Source of the DNA: an uncultured Lachnobacterium sp.
GTDB taxonomy: Bacteria; Bacillota; Clostridia; Lachnospirales; Lachnospiraceae
Reading direction: 5' to 3'
Assembly (NCBI GenBank): GCA_900548765.1
Contig: URLU01000045.1
Location: forward strand, 1 to 13,131
Length of the DNA stretch: 13,131 nt
Shown here: positions 6,373 to 13,131 of the stretch, in pieces
How the letters are laid out: each line of letters begins with the position of its first letter
Numbering within the stretch: the first letter of the stretch is position 1
Notes under the pieces: model-generated
What the model saw: only the letters and a program-made list of their open reading frames with translations
The model's database searches: none
What the model was told of the DNA's origin: nothing
Position numbers and translations under genes: made by a program

Positions 6373-6400
6373 ACTGTCATCACATCTCAAACAAAGTACT

Positions 6401-6422
6401 AAATACATTGGTAACTGTATTT
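6401..6422 (-). terminator. Weak candidate terminator after nadE
   Basis: AAATACA (6401-6407) and TGTATTT (6416-6422) form a 7-bp stem with an eight-base loop, 14 bases beyond the nadE stop. On the minus strand a discontinuous T-rich stretch follows (ACTTTGTTT). Too A/T-rich to be sure. Confidence 0.35.
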
Positions 6423-6435
6423 GCATCTGAATTCA

Positions 6436-8343
6436 CTAAATTTTCTCCAGCTCCTCCATCCATATTCTCCCACAAGCATCCGACGGCATACGCAAATCCC
6501 CTCTAGGCGATACCGCAACACTACCAACCTTAGGACCATCCGGCAGACATGAACGCTTGAACTGCTGGGCAAAAAATCTCCTGTAAAAGGTCTTAAGCCA
6601 TTTCATTATAAATTCATCATCATATCTGCCCTCAAATGCAAGCTTGGCCAGACGATAAATCTTAAGCGGCTCATATCCACATCTAAGCATATAATAGAGG
6701 AAAAAATCATGAAGCTCATAAGGGCCAACCAGATCCTCTGTCTTCTGCGATATTTTTCCCTCCTCCGGTGGCAGAAGCTCCGGTGATACCGGTGTGTCAA
6801 GCACATCAAGCAGGGTATTCTTTAAAAGCTCGTCGCCACAGGTGTCAGCATAATATTTTACCAGATGCCGCACCAGAGTCTTTGGTACAGATGCATTAAC
6901 CGCATACATGGACATATGGTCTCCATTGTAGGTAGCCCAGCCCAAAGCAAGCTCTGACAAGTCACCGGTTCCGATTACCATGCCGTTTTTCTTGTTTGCT
7001 AAATCCATTAGTATCTGGGTGCGCTCCCTCGCCTGACCATTTTCATAGGTTACATCATGGACAGCTGGGTCATGTCCTATATCATTAAAGTGCACATTTA
7101 CTGCATTTTTTATATCTACTTCAATAAACTCTGCACCGAGACACTTGATGAGGTTTACCGCATTATCATAGGTTCTGTCTGTTGTGCCAAAGCCTGGCAT
7201 GGTTACTGCTGCAATCCTGCTATGCTCCATGCCCAGCAAATCAAAGGCTCTGACTGTAACCAGCAGGGCAAGTGTTGAATCAAGTCCTCCTGATATGCCG
7301 ATTACTGCACTCTGACAGCCGGTGTGCTCCAGTCTCTTCTTAAGTCCCATTGCCTGAATCATAAGTATTTCGTCACATCTCATGTCACGGTCATGCTTGC
7401 TGCCCGGCACGAATGGTGCCGGGTCAATATATCTGGTAAGCTCTGTATCCTCTATTTTAAGAGAAAATCCAATTTCTGTATGTGTATCCTCTGTAACAAA
7501 TGTGCTCATCCTGCGGCGCTCTGACTCAAGACGCGCCACATCAAACTCTGTGTATACAGGCTCGTTTGCAAAACGCTTTGACTCACCCAGCACTTTTCCG
7601 TTTTCTGCTATTATATTGTGTCCTGAGTAGACCACATCCTGAGTGGACTCTCCATCGCCTGCAGATGTGTAGATATAGCCACAGATAAGTCTTGCAGACT
7701 GTCCTGATACAAGCTCTCTCCTGTACTGCGCCTTACCTGTATTCTCATCTGAGGCTGACAGGTTTACAATTACATTGGCTCCTGCCATGGCATGTCTGAT
7801 GCTGGGCGGCTCCGGTGTCCATAAGTCCTCACAGATTTCTGCTGCAATCTTAAGCTGTGGCAGGTCTTCGCATCTGAAAATCAAATCAGTATCTACATAG
7901 ACCTCCGTACCATCCGGCAGAAACTCTACTGCGCAGAGATTTTCTCCGGATGTAAAATATCTTGCCTCGTAAAACTCGTTATAGTTTGGAATAAAAGTCT
8001 TTGGCACCATACCAATGACCTCTCCACCGGACACTGCTGCCGCCATATTATAAAGCTTTCCGTTTATGTCATATGGCAGTCCCACAAAAAAGATACCATC
8101 CAAATCTTTACTTTTTGCAGCAATCTTTAAGAGTTCTTCCTTTGCCGACACAATAAGCTTATTCTGCCAGAACAGGTCTCCACAGGTATAGCCTGTTATA
8201 CAAAGCTCCGGGAACACAACAACCTTTGCCCCTGCCTGACTGGCAGTCTCCATTGCTTCCATTATAAGACCACTGTTATATGCTGTATCAGCCACTTTAA
8301 TCTTTGGCGTTATGGCTGCCACCTTTACAAATCCATGCTTCAC
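6436..8343 (-). CDS. nadE: Glutamine-dependent NAD+ synthetase
   Basis: 635 residues, full length for the two-domain form. Residues 1 to ~280 are a nitrilase-type glutaminase with the Glu46-Lys115-Cys171 triad (FPELCITGYT, VPKTFIPNY, AEICEDLW). Residues ~320-635 are the synthetase, with the ATP PP-loop SGGLDS (351-356) and GTGDLSELALGWATYNGD (458-475). It converts nicotinate adenine dinucleotide to NAD+ using ATP, with ammonia channelled from glutamine. The start codon is GTG at 8343-8341, placed directly after the hslO TAA with no spacer; GGAG lies 12 bases upstream, so reinitiation after hslO is likely. The first residues (M)KHGFVKVAAITP fit this family's N-terminus, supporting the GTG. It is the last gene of the methyltransferase-hslO-nadE operon. 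Confidence 0.96.
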   Translation of the reverse strand: MKHGFVKVAAITPKIKVADTAYNSGLIMEAMETASQAGAKVVVFPELCITGYTCGDLFWQNKLIVSAKEELLKIAAKSKDLDGIFFVGLPYDINGKLYNMAAAVSGGEVIGMVPKTFIPNYNEFYEARYFTSGENLCAVEFLPDGTEVYVDTDLIFRCEDLPQLKIAAEICEDLWTPEPPSIRHAMAGANVIVNLSASDENTGKAQYRRELVSGQSARLICGYIYTSAGDGESTQDVVYSGHNIIAENGKVLGESKRFANEPVYTEFDVARLESERRRMSTFVTEDTHTEIGFSLKIEDTELTRYIDPAPFVPGSKHDRDMRCDEILMIQAMGLKKRLEHTGCQSAVIGISGGLDSTLALLVTVRAFDLLGMEHSRIAAVTMPGFGTTDRTYDNAVNLIKCLGAEFIEVDIKNAVNVHFNDIGHDPAVHDVTYENGQARERTQILMDLANKKNGMVIGTGDLSELALGWATYNGDHMSMYAVNASVPKTLVRHLVKYYADTCGDELLKNTLLDVLDTPVSPELLPPEEGKISQKTEDLVGPYELHDFFLYYMLRCGYEPLKIYRLAKLAFEGRYDDEFIMKWLKTFYRRFFAQQFKRSCLPDGPKVGSVAVSPRGDLRMPSDACGRIWMEELEKI

Positions 8344-9213
8344 TTACTTTCTAAGCTCCTTTAATTCATCTATATCAAAGTTATATGCTGTGTTGCAGAA
8401 CTGGCATTTTACCTCAATGCTCTCCCCATCTGCGATGATATCATCCAAATCCTTCTTACTTAAGGTTGAGATAGCGCGTGAAATCCTCTCCTTTGAGCAG
8501 TCACATCTAAAGGCTGTGTCCATCCTGTCTGTAATTTCAAGCCCAAATTCACCCAGAATTTCCTCTAATATCTGCTCAGGAGTAAGTCCTCTCTCAAGCA
8601 TCTTTGTGACAGAGTCAATCTCTGAGATTTTTTTCTCAAGCTTGTCTATTACCTCATCTGGTGTAAAAGGCATAAGCTGGATAATAAATCCACCTGCTTC
8701 CTTGACACTCAGGTCCTTATCCACAAGCACGCCAAGTCCTACTGCTGACGGAATCTGCTCTGATGTGGCAAAATAATAGGTCAAATCCTCTGCGATTTCT
8801 CCTGTTTTAAGCTCGCACTGACCTGAATATGGCTCTTTAAGTCCCATATCCCTGATTACGGTTAAAATGCCCAAATCCAGGGCTCCTCCTACATTTAACT
8901 TGCCATCTGGTCTGTTTGGCAGCTCCACCTGTGGATTTACGGCAAAGCCCTTTACATTTCCATTGGTATCTGCTGTCACAGTCAGTCCCTTTGCCGGTCC
9001 ACTGCACTGAATCTGGAGAGTAAGCAAATCCTTCTCCCCCTTCATCATGGTTCCCATCATGGCTCCTGCTGAGAGCAGTCTGCCCAGGGCTGCAGTCATA
9101 ACCGGTGATGTATTGTGGTGCCTTCTGGCATCCTCCACCATTTGCTTTGATGTTATGGCAAACGCTCTGATATTGCTGTCTGCCGCCGTTGCTCTTACAA
9201 TATAATCTGACAT
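8344..9213 (-). CDS. hslO: Hsp33 redox-regulated molecular chaperone
   Basis: 289 residues, the usual length for Hsp33. It is a cytoplasmic holdase that unfolds and becomes active when its C-terminal zinc cysteines are oxidised. The zinc centre is complete: CDC (Cys237, Cys239) and CQFC (Cys270, Cys273). The N-terminal domain shows MSDYIVRATAADSNIRAFAITS and the GRLLSAGAMMGTMMKGE and QCSGPAKGLTVTAD regions typical of the family. A longer in-frame reading begins upstream at 9261, but the ATG at 9213 has AGGAG eight bases before it and gives the family N-terminus, so I use it. One base separates this start from the stop of the methyltransferase gene; nadE follows with no gap. Co-transcription with nadE suggests a redox theme. 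Confidence 0.96.
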   Translation of the reverse strand: MSDYIVRATAADSNIRAFAITSKQMVEDARRHHNTSPVMTAALGRLLSAGAMMGTMMKGEKDLLTLQIQCSGPAKGLTVTADTNGNVKGFAVNPQVELPNRPDGKLNVGGALDLGILTVIRDMGLKEPYSGQCELKTGEIAEDLTYYFATSEQIPSAVGLGVLVDKDLSVKEAGGFIIQLMPFTPDEVIDKLEKKISEIDSVTKMLERGLTPEQILEEILGEFGLEITDRMDTAFRCDCSKERISRAISTLSKKDLDDIIADGESIEVKCQFCNTAYNFDIDELKELRK

Positions 9214-9214
9214 T

Positions 9215-9982
9215 TTATATCTCCTTGTACACTTTGCCAGCCACCTTTTTTTCTCTGGCAATTATTGTTATTCTCTCACTGTCATCCCTGACTGGTGATG
9301 TGGTATAGGCATCATAGGCAGCCACAAATTCCATGCCTGCTGCTTCCACAATGCTTCGCATCTCATCCAGGCTATAGCTTTTCTGGTAATGAGTCTCGCA
9401 AAACCGCTCAAATCGCTGATTTTCATCCTTTATAAAAAGAGTCAGGTCATACTCATTAATCTCTTCTTCTTCATCATAATAGTTCTCCCAGATGAAGCTG
9501 CTGTCCTCGCGGTTTTCTGCAAAGGTGTTATCCGCCAGAAGCTCCCTGTATTTGTATTCCGGGTTAAAGTCAAATATAAATAAGCCTCTTGGATCCAGAT
9601 AATTATTCACCAGCTTAAAAACCTGAATGAGCTCTTCCGCTGACAAAATATAGTTCACACTATCACAGGCACAATAGACGGCCCGCACCGTACCATACAG
9701 TTCAAACTCCCTCATATCCTGATTGAGATACAAGGTATTGTCCTCACTGTGCTCTCTGGCAATTTCAAGCATCTCCGGTGAGTTGTCCACGCCGATTAAA
9801 TCATAGCCGCAGTCTGACATTATCCGGCACATTTTTCCGGTGCCACAGCCCAGATCCAGAAGCAGTCCATCCTTGATTCCATATTGACTGAGTATATCTT
9901 TTATATACTCACACCATTCCCTGTAGGGAACATTGTCCATAAACAGGTCATACACCTGTGCAAAACTTGTATAACTATCCAT
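9215..9982 (-). CDS. Class I SAM-dependent methyltransferase, substrate unknown
   Basis: 255 residues. Motif I is LLDLGCGTGK (about 41-50), the acidic residue after strand 2 is Asp66 in GVDNSPEML, and the QDMREFEL and later DSVNYIL regions fit a small-molecule class I methyltransferase; the C-terminal third is a beta-rich segment common in such COG2226/Methyltransf_25-like proteins. The start chosen is the ATG at 9982 (MDSYTSFAQVYD), which has AGGAG about five bases upstream; an ATG seven codons earlier (10003) has no ribosome binding site. First gene of the operon with hslO and nadE, one base ahead of hslO. The substrate cannot be told from sequence. Confidence 0.88.
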   Translation of the reverse strand: MDSYTSFAQVYDLFMDNVPYREWCEYIKDILSQYGIKDGLLLDLGCGTGKMCRIMSDCGYDLIGVDNSPEMLEIAREHSEDNTLYLNQDMREFELYGTVRAVYCACDSVNYILSAEELIQVFKLVNNYLDPRGLFIFDFNPEYKYRELLADNTFAENREDSSFIWENYYDEEEEINEYDLTLFIKDENQRFERFCETHYQKSYSLDEMRSIVEAAGMEFVAAYDAYTTSPVRDDSERITIIAREKKVAGKVYKEI

Positions 9983-10035
9983 ATTCTCTCCTATTTTCTT
10001 CATAATACTAACAACTTTTTATAGGAAAAGCAAGG

Positions 10036-10064
10036 TTGATTATTGTCTGCTAAACCATTATAAT
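10036..10064 (+). promoter_or_regulatory. Strong promoter placed six bases before an ATG
   Basis: TTGATT (10036-10041) and TATAAT (10059-10064) are 17 bases apart. The expected start point coincides with A of the ATG at 10071. The -10 lies within ATTATAAT (10057-10064), which is symmetrical and also reads as TATAAT on the minus strand (10062-10057), where it could serve the methyltransferase operon; no good -35 is seen for that direction. Confidence 0.6.
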
Positions 10065-10070
10065 TCTCTT

Positions 10071-11114
10071 ATGATTGATAATTACGAACACTTTATAACA
10101 AGAAACATCAAAGCCTTTTACAAACGGAGGCTTTTTTCACCAATAGTATATCTTGTGCTGCTCCTGTTGTCCTGGCTTATTCTGCCAATGCACAGCATGC
10201 TGGTGCCACAGACTGTTTCAAATGGTGTGTCTTTTGCAAATATTTATAAAAACACAGACCGCTATGTAAAGTTATCCTTCAGCGAATTAAACTTTACGGG
10301 ATACACCAGTGAAAAACGCGGTACCACAGAGGGTTACTTTTACTATGGTGAGTACTGTGACGAGCTTGTGATAGTCCTGCTCTCGCCGCAGACCTGCGAA
10401 GAGGGGCTTCCCACCATCAAGGATATACAGGTCACTGGAAAAATGGTAAAGAGACAGCACTCCTACAGCCAGCTTTTGTCTGTTTTGGCAAAGGACTTGT
10501 CCTGGACCACAGAGGGTATATCCGGTCAGCTGCCTAATTACTTTTTCAGTGAGCCGGACTACCATATGCCCTCGACAATCTTTATGTTTGCCGCCTTTTT
10601 CGGCACTGGAGCTTATGCACTTATATGTCTGATTTTATATCTGTTGTACATTAAGTTCCCATTTTTGTCGCCGGCATGCCAGAACCTGATGGTCTTTGGA
10701 AATCCAAGACGGATGCTTGAGGAGGCAGATGAGGAGCTGGCTACGCTCCCACAGCTTGCTACCGAGGATATGTTTATTACTGAGCATTATTTCATACTGA
10801 CATCACCTTACGGAAATGCAATTGTGCCTATACGGGAAATCTTATGGATTTACAAGTATTCTACCCTGCACAAGTTCCTGTGGTATCACTTTAGTATATC
10901 CTATACTCTGCATATCACGGCAAACAAACATATGTACATTCATTGTCCGAAAAATACCAAGTCAGACATTGATGGTATTATTGACTATCTGTCGGAGGCA
11001 AACCACGATATACTAGTGGGCTTCAACGAAGAAAACCGTCTTAAGGTGCAGGCAGTTCAGGGCAAGCCATTACACATTGAGAAATTAAAAGCCTTTCTGC
11101 ATAGAAAATTATAG
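10071..11114 (+). CDS. Two-helix membrane protein of unknown function (DUF6709-like)
   Basis: 347 residues. A basic N-terminus (KAFYKRR) leads into TM1 at about 24-44; residues 45-166 form an outward domain; TM2 is about 167-195; residues 196-347 form a cytoplasmic domain with NPRRMLEEADEEL (211-223), MFITEHYFIL (234-243), IPIREILWIYKYS-type (251-264) and ILVGFNEENR (314-323) segments. These segments recall uncharacterised Lachnospiraceae proteins I associate with DUF6709, from memory and unverified. No enzyme motif is visible. No ribosome binding site precedes the ATG; the promoter's -10 ends six bases before it, so the mRNA is probably leaderless. The next in-frame Met is residue 40, inside TM1, so a later ATG start is unlikely. 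Divergent from the methyltransferase operon. Confidence 0.8.
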   Translation: MIDNYEHFITRNIKAFYKRRLFSPIVYLVLLLLSWLILPMHSMLVPQTVSNGVSFANIYKNTDRYVKLSFSELNFTGYTSEKRGTTEGYFYYGEYCDELVIVLLSPQTCEEGLPTIKDIQVTGKMVKRQHSYSQLLSVLAKDLSWTTEGISGQLPNYFFSEPDYHMPSTIFMFAAFFGTGAYALICLILYLLYIKFPFLSPACQNLMVFGNPRRMLEEADEELATLPQLATEDMFITEHYFILTSPYGNAIVPIREILWIYKYSTLHKFLWYHFSISYTLHITANKHMYIHCPKNTKSDIDGIIDYLSEANHDILVGFNEENRLKVQAVQGKPLHIEKLKAFLHRKL

Positions 11115-11118
11115 CTCT

Positions 11119-11166
11119 AAAAAATAACTCCGGACTGCAGTTTTCTCCTGCATTCGGAGTTATTTT
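11119..11166. terminator. Bidirectional terminator between the membrane protein and kinase genes
   Basis: AAAATAACTCCG (11121-11132) pairs perfectly with 11155-11166, with an inner TGCAG/CTGCA stem around ttttctc. Plus strand ends in GTTATTTT; minus strand ends in GTTATTTTTT (to 11119). It lies only a few bases beyond the stops of both convergent genes, so it ends both transcripts. Confidence 0.85.
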
Positions 11167-11170
11167 CAGC

Positions 11171-13131
11171 TTATCTGCATACTTCAGTTTCAAACAGTGC
11201 CAGGCCTTTTTCATATTCAAACTCATCAAAGGCTTCCTGCAGCCCCTCTGCCAGCTGGCTCTGCTCCTTTGTCAGATAACATTTTCTAAGCCCATCCATA
11301 GCAGCCTCTATCATTGTCACATTGTAGTGTTCAAAGCCCTCTTTTACCTTGTCAAAGAGTTCATTTATATACTCATCTGTCATCTTTGTTCTTAACGTTC
11401 TGTTCTTTCCCTTGTCCAGCTTTTCCTTTACAGATTCGATTTCAAGGGCTGTCATCTCAAGAGCTACGTCAATGTCCTCCATAAAGTCCGACAAATGCGC
11501 ATCTAAAAACTGGGTATTATGGCATTTAGCCGCCATCTCCATGATTTCAGCATGGGTTCCTATCCTGTTTTTCCCCAGCTGCCTGCTGATACCCTTTATG
11601 CCATGCACCTTAATCCTGAATTCTTCCAAATCATGATTATAATAGTCCAAAAGCTGGTCTCTAATATCCGACACTTCATTCTGATAGCTCTTTAAGGAAG
11701 TATAATATGCTTCAAGCTTCTCCTCCCGGTCAGGCTTTGGCGACTTATCAATATAGATGTTTTGCGCCGGCTTGCGATATTTCTCTGGCAGGAGCTTCTC
11801 TATGACTCTCTTTAGCTTCTCCTGCTCGATTGGTTTTGCCAGAAACTCTATGAATCCACATTTCCTGCTCGCCTGCTTCATCTCGTCCGTTATATCCGCA
11901 GTCAGCATTACAAGTGGTGTATCGCATATCTTCTGGATTTCTCTGGCTGTCTCTTCCCCTGTCATTCCAGGCATCATCTGGTCCAAGATAATCAAATCAT
12001 ATTTTTGATTTTCCACTGCCTGAACTGCTTTCTTTCCACTGCTCACCATATCCAGCTTAAACTGCCATGGTCTGACCATCTCCTTAAATATCTTGAGATT
12101 AACAGACATATCGTCTGCCATGAGTACTCTTGCCTCCGGGTATTCCCATGAAGGTCTGGCTATTTCAAAATTGCTCGGCAGGGCTGCCATAGGATCCGAA
12201 TCCATAGAAATAGGAGCCCTCACATTGTCTGCCACAGCGTCCAGATATATGACTGCAGTCATAAGCGTGCCTGTCTCTCCATCACTCTCTGCACTGACAC
12301 TGCCACCCATCTTTTCACAGAGCTGTTTTACAATGGTAAGTCCCAGTCCTGTGCCCTCGCAGGCGCCCTCTGTACCATATGACACATAATTTTCAAAAAT
12401 TGAATTCTTATACTCCTCTTTTAAGCCTGTTCCAGTGTCTTTTACAAGGATTGTGAGTCTGACTTTTTCAGGGCTTAAGTATGCACAGTATACATCCAGC
12501 CTTATCTCGCCCTCCTTGGTGAATTTGATTGCGTTAGATAAAAGATTTTGCACGATTTCCCTTACACGGAGCTCATCACCTATCAGAGTCCTTGGATGCC
12601 TGTCATGTATATTCAGGTAAAACTTAACAGGTGTCGATTTAAGAAGCACGACGCAGTTATGTGCCTGATTGGTAAACAGTCCGTCCATATCAAACTCACT
12701 GTGCTCCAAATCCAGCCTTCCCTTGTCAAGCTTTGAAAAATCCAGTATGTCATTTACCATATCAAGTAACTGGATTCCTGCTTCCCTGATTTGGTAGATC
12801 ATATTTCTGTTTTTAAGCAGTATGTCATTTTTGCTGAGCAATATATCGCTTCCGCCGATAATGGCATGGAGGGGGCTTCTTAAATCATGGCTCATATTTG
12901 CAAGAAATTCTCCCTTAATTCTGGTCTCATTCTCAGCTGCCTCCTTGAGGGATTTCATCTGACTGACCTTCTTCTTCTCCTCTGTTATGTCCACAGATGT
13001 GAGTATGTATCCCCTGATCACACCATTCTGGGTCACTGCACTGACACTGATACGGTAATATCTTCCCCTGTACTCTTTCTCACAATTCGCGTTATTATTG
13101 TCAACCCAGCTCTTAATCGTTACATTCCTGT
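11171..13131 (-). CDS. Hybrid sensor histidine kinase with receiver and HPt domains (N-terminus off right edge)
   Basis: 652 residues visible; the frame is open through base 13131, so the real start is outside. Residue numbers count from the GTG codon at 13036. The upstream ~30 residues end a PAS/PAC domain (EYRGRYYRISVSAV... SVDITEEKKK), followed by a short coiled coil. HisKA carries His50 in NMSHDLRSP; HATPase shows the N-box NLLSNAIKF (Asn168), DTGTGL (200-205) and EGTGLGLTIV (227-236). The receiver spans about 302-415 with acidic pair Asp308-Asp309, phosphoacceptor Asp352, Thr379 and Lys401. An HPt domain follows with His478 in HGIKG. About 70 further residues (550-621) are helical and acidic, possibly another short helical domain. 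It is a membrane- or cytosol-based phosphorelay; signal and partner regulator are unknown, as no response regulator with an output domain is in the window. Confidence 0.93.
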   Translation of the reverse strand, partial: RNVTIKSWVDNNNANCEKEYRGRYYRISVSAVTQNGVIRGYILTSVDITEEKKKVSQMKSLKEAAENETRIKGEFLANMSHDLRSPLHAIIGGSDILLSKNDILLKNRNMIYQIREAGIQLLDMVNDILDFSKLDKGRLDLEHSEFDMDGLFTNQAHNCVVLLKSTPVKFYLNIHDRHPRTLIGDELRVREIVQNLLSNAIKFTKEGEIRLDVYCAYLSPEKVRLTILVKDTGTGLKEEYKNSIFENYVSYGTEGACEGTGLGLTIVKQLCEKMGGSVSAESDGETGTLMTAVIYLDAVADNVRAPISMDSDPMAALPSNFEIARPSWEYPEARVLMADDMSVNLKIFKEMVRPWQFKLDMVSSGKKAVQAVENQKYDLIILDQMMPGMTGEETAREIQKICDTPLVMLTADITDEMKQASRKCGFIEFLAKPIEQEKLKRVIEKLLPEKYRKPAQNIYIDKSPKPDREEKLEAYYTSLKSYQNEVSDIRDQLLDYYNHDLEEFRIKVHGIKGISRQLGKNRIGTHAEIMEMAAKCHNTQFLDAHLSDFMEDIDVALEMTALEIESVKEKLDKGKNRTLRTKMTDEYINELFDKVKEGFEHYNVTMIEAAMDGLRKCYLTKEQSQLAEGLQEAFDEFEYEKGLALFETEVCR

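Noticed and set aside
8312..8776. Open plus-strand frame of 154 codons opposite nadE and hslO
   Set aside because: No ribosome binding site, Ser/Ile-rich composition typical of an antisense reading, and both genes beneath it are certain.
9214..9261. Longer Hsp33 reading frame starting at 9261
   Set aside because: It overlaps the end of the methyltransferase gene, lacks a ribosome binding site, and the 16 added residues are not Hsp33-like; AGGAG precedes the ATG at 9213.
11349..12389. Several plus-strand open frames opposite the histidine kinase
   Set aside because: All lie inside recognised kinase domains, show Ser-rich antisense composition and lack proper start signals.
13034..13036. GTG at 13036 as the start of the histidine kinase
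   Set aside because: The frame stays open to the window edge and the upstream residues (YRGRYYRISVSA) continue a PAS domain, so the true start is outside the window.
1..13131. CRISPR array, integrated element, tRNA or rRNA
   Set aside because: No regularly spaced direct repeats, integrase/transposase genes, tRNA-like folds or rRNA segments were seen on either strand.

Overview
The window looks like a chromosomal segment of a low-to-mid GC Gram-positive anaerobe of the Lachnospiraceae (Roseburia/Agathobacter-like). The basis is codon and base composition, AGGAG-type ribosome binding sites, AsnA-type asparagine synthesis, glutamine-dependent NadE, and the style of the regulator and kinase genes. 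This placement is inferred from protein style, not from a marker gene. I see no mobile element, tRNA, rRNA or CRISPR array.

Layout. (1) 1-1422: a divergent pair. The 5' end of a sugar isomerase gene (fucose/arabinose isomerase family) runs off the left edge on the minus strand, and a LacI-family regulator runs on the plus strand. The space between holds a clear promoter overlapped by repeated TTAAG/CTTAA half-sites and a LacI-like inverted repeat at the likely transcription start. (2) 1464-3010: a 15-bp hairpin, then a minus-strand Lon-like AAA+ ATPase with no protease domain and an Asn in place of the Walker B Asp. (3) 3011-3394: 384 bases without a gene, holding the ATPase promoter and the terminator of the next operon. 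(4) 3395-5600: a two-gene minus-strand operon, asnA followed by a rhodanese-TtcA-like fusion. (5) 5798-6226: a small four-helix membrane protein on the plus strand, back-to-back with asnA; its promoter and asnA's share a base. (6) 6227-6435: intergenic space with a large nested inverted repeat, a candidate structured RNA or small repeat element. (7) 6436-9982: a tight minus-strand operon, SAM methyltransferase -> hslO (Hsp33) -> nadE, with 1-nt and 0-nt junctions. (8) 10071-11114: a plus-strand two-helix membrane protein whose -10 box lies six bases before its ATG, suggesting a leaderless mRNA. (9) 11119-11166: a bidirectional terminator. (10) 11171 to the right edge: a hybrid sensor histidine kinase (PAS end, HisKA, HATPase, REC, HPt), cut at its N-terminal end.

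How the parts fit. The left pair probably forms a self-regulated sugar-use switch. The asnA operon joins asparagine synthesis to a putative tRNA thiolation enzyme; both use ATP to AMP + PPi chemistry, but a functional link is unproven. The methyltransferase-hslO-nadE operon pairs a redox-activated chaperone with NAD synthesis. No gene cluster of an obviously new defence or biosynthetic type is visible. The most unusual items are the rhodanese-TtcA fusion, the protease-less Lon-like ATPase with an altered Walker B, the 6254-6372 nested repeat, and the probable leaderless gene at 10071.
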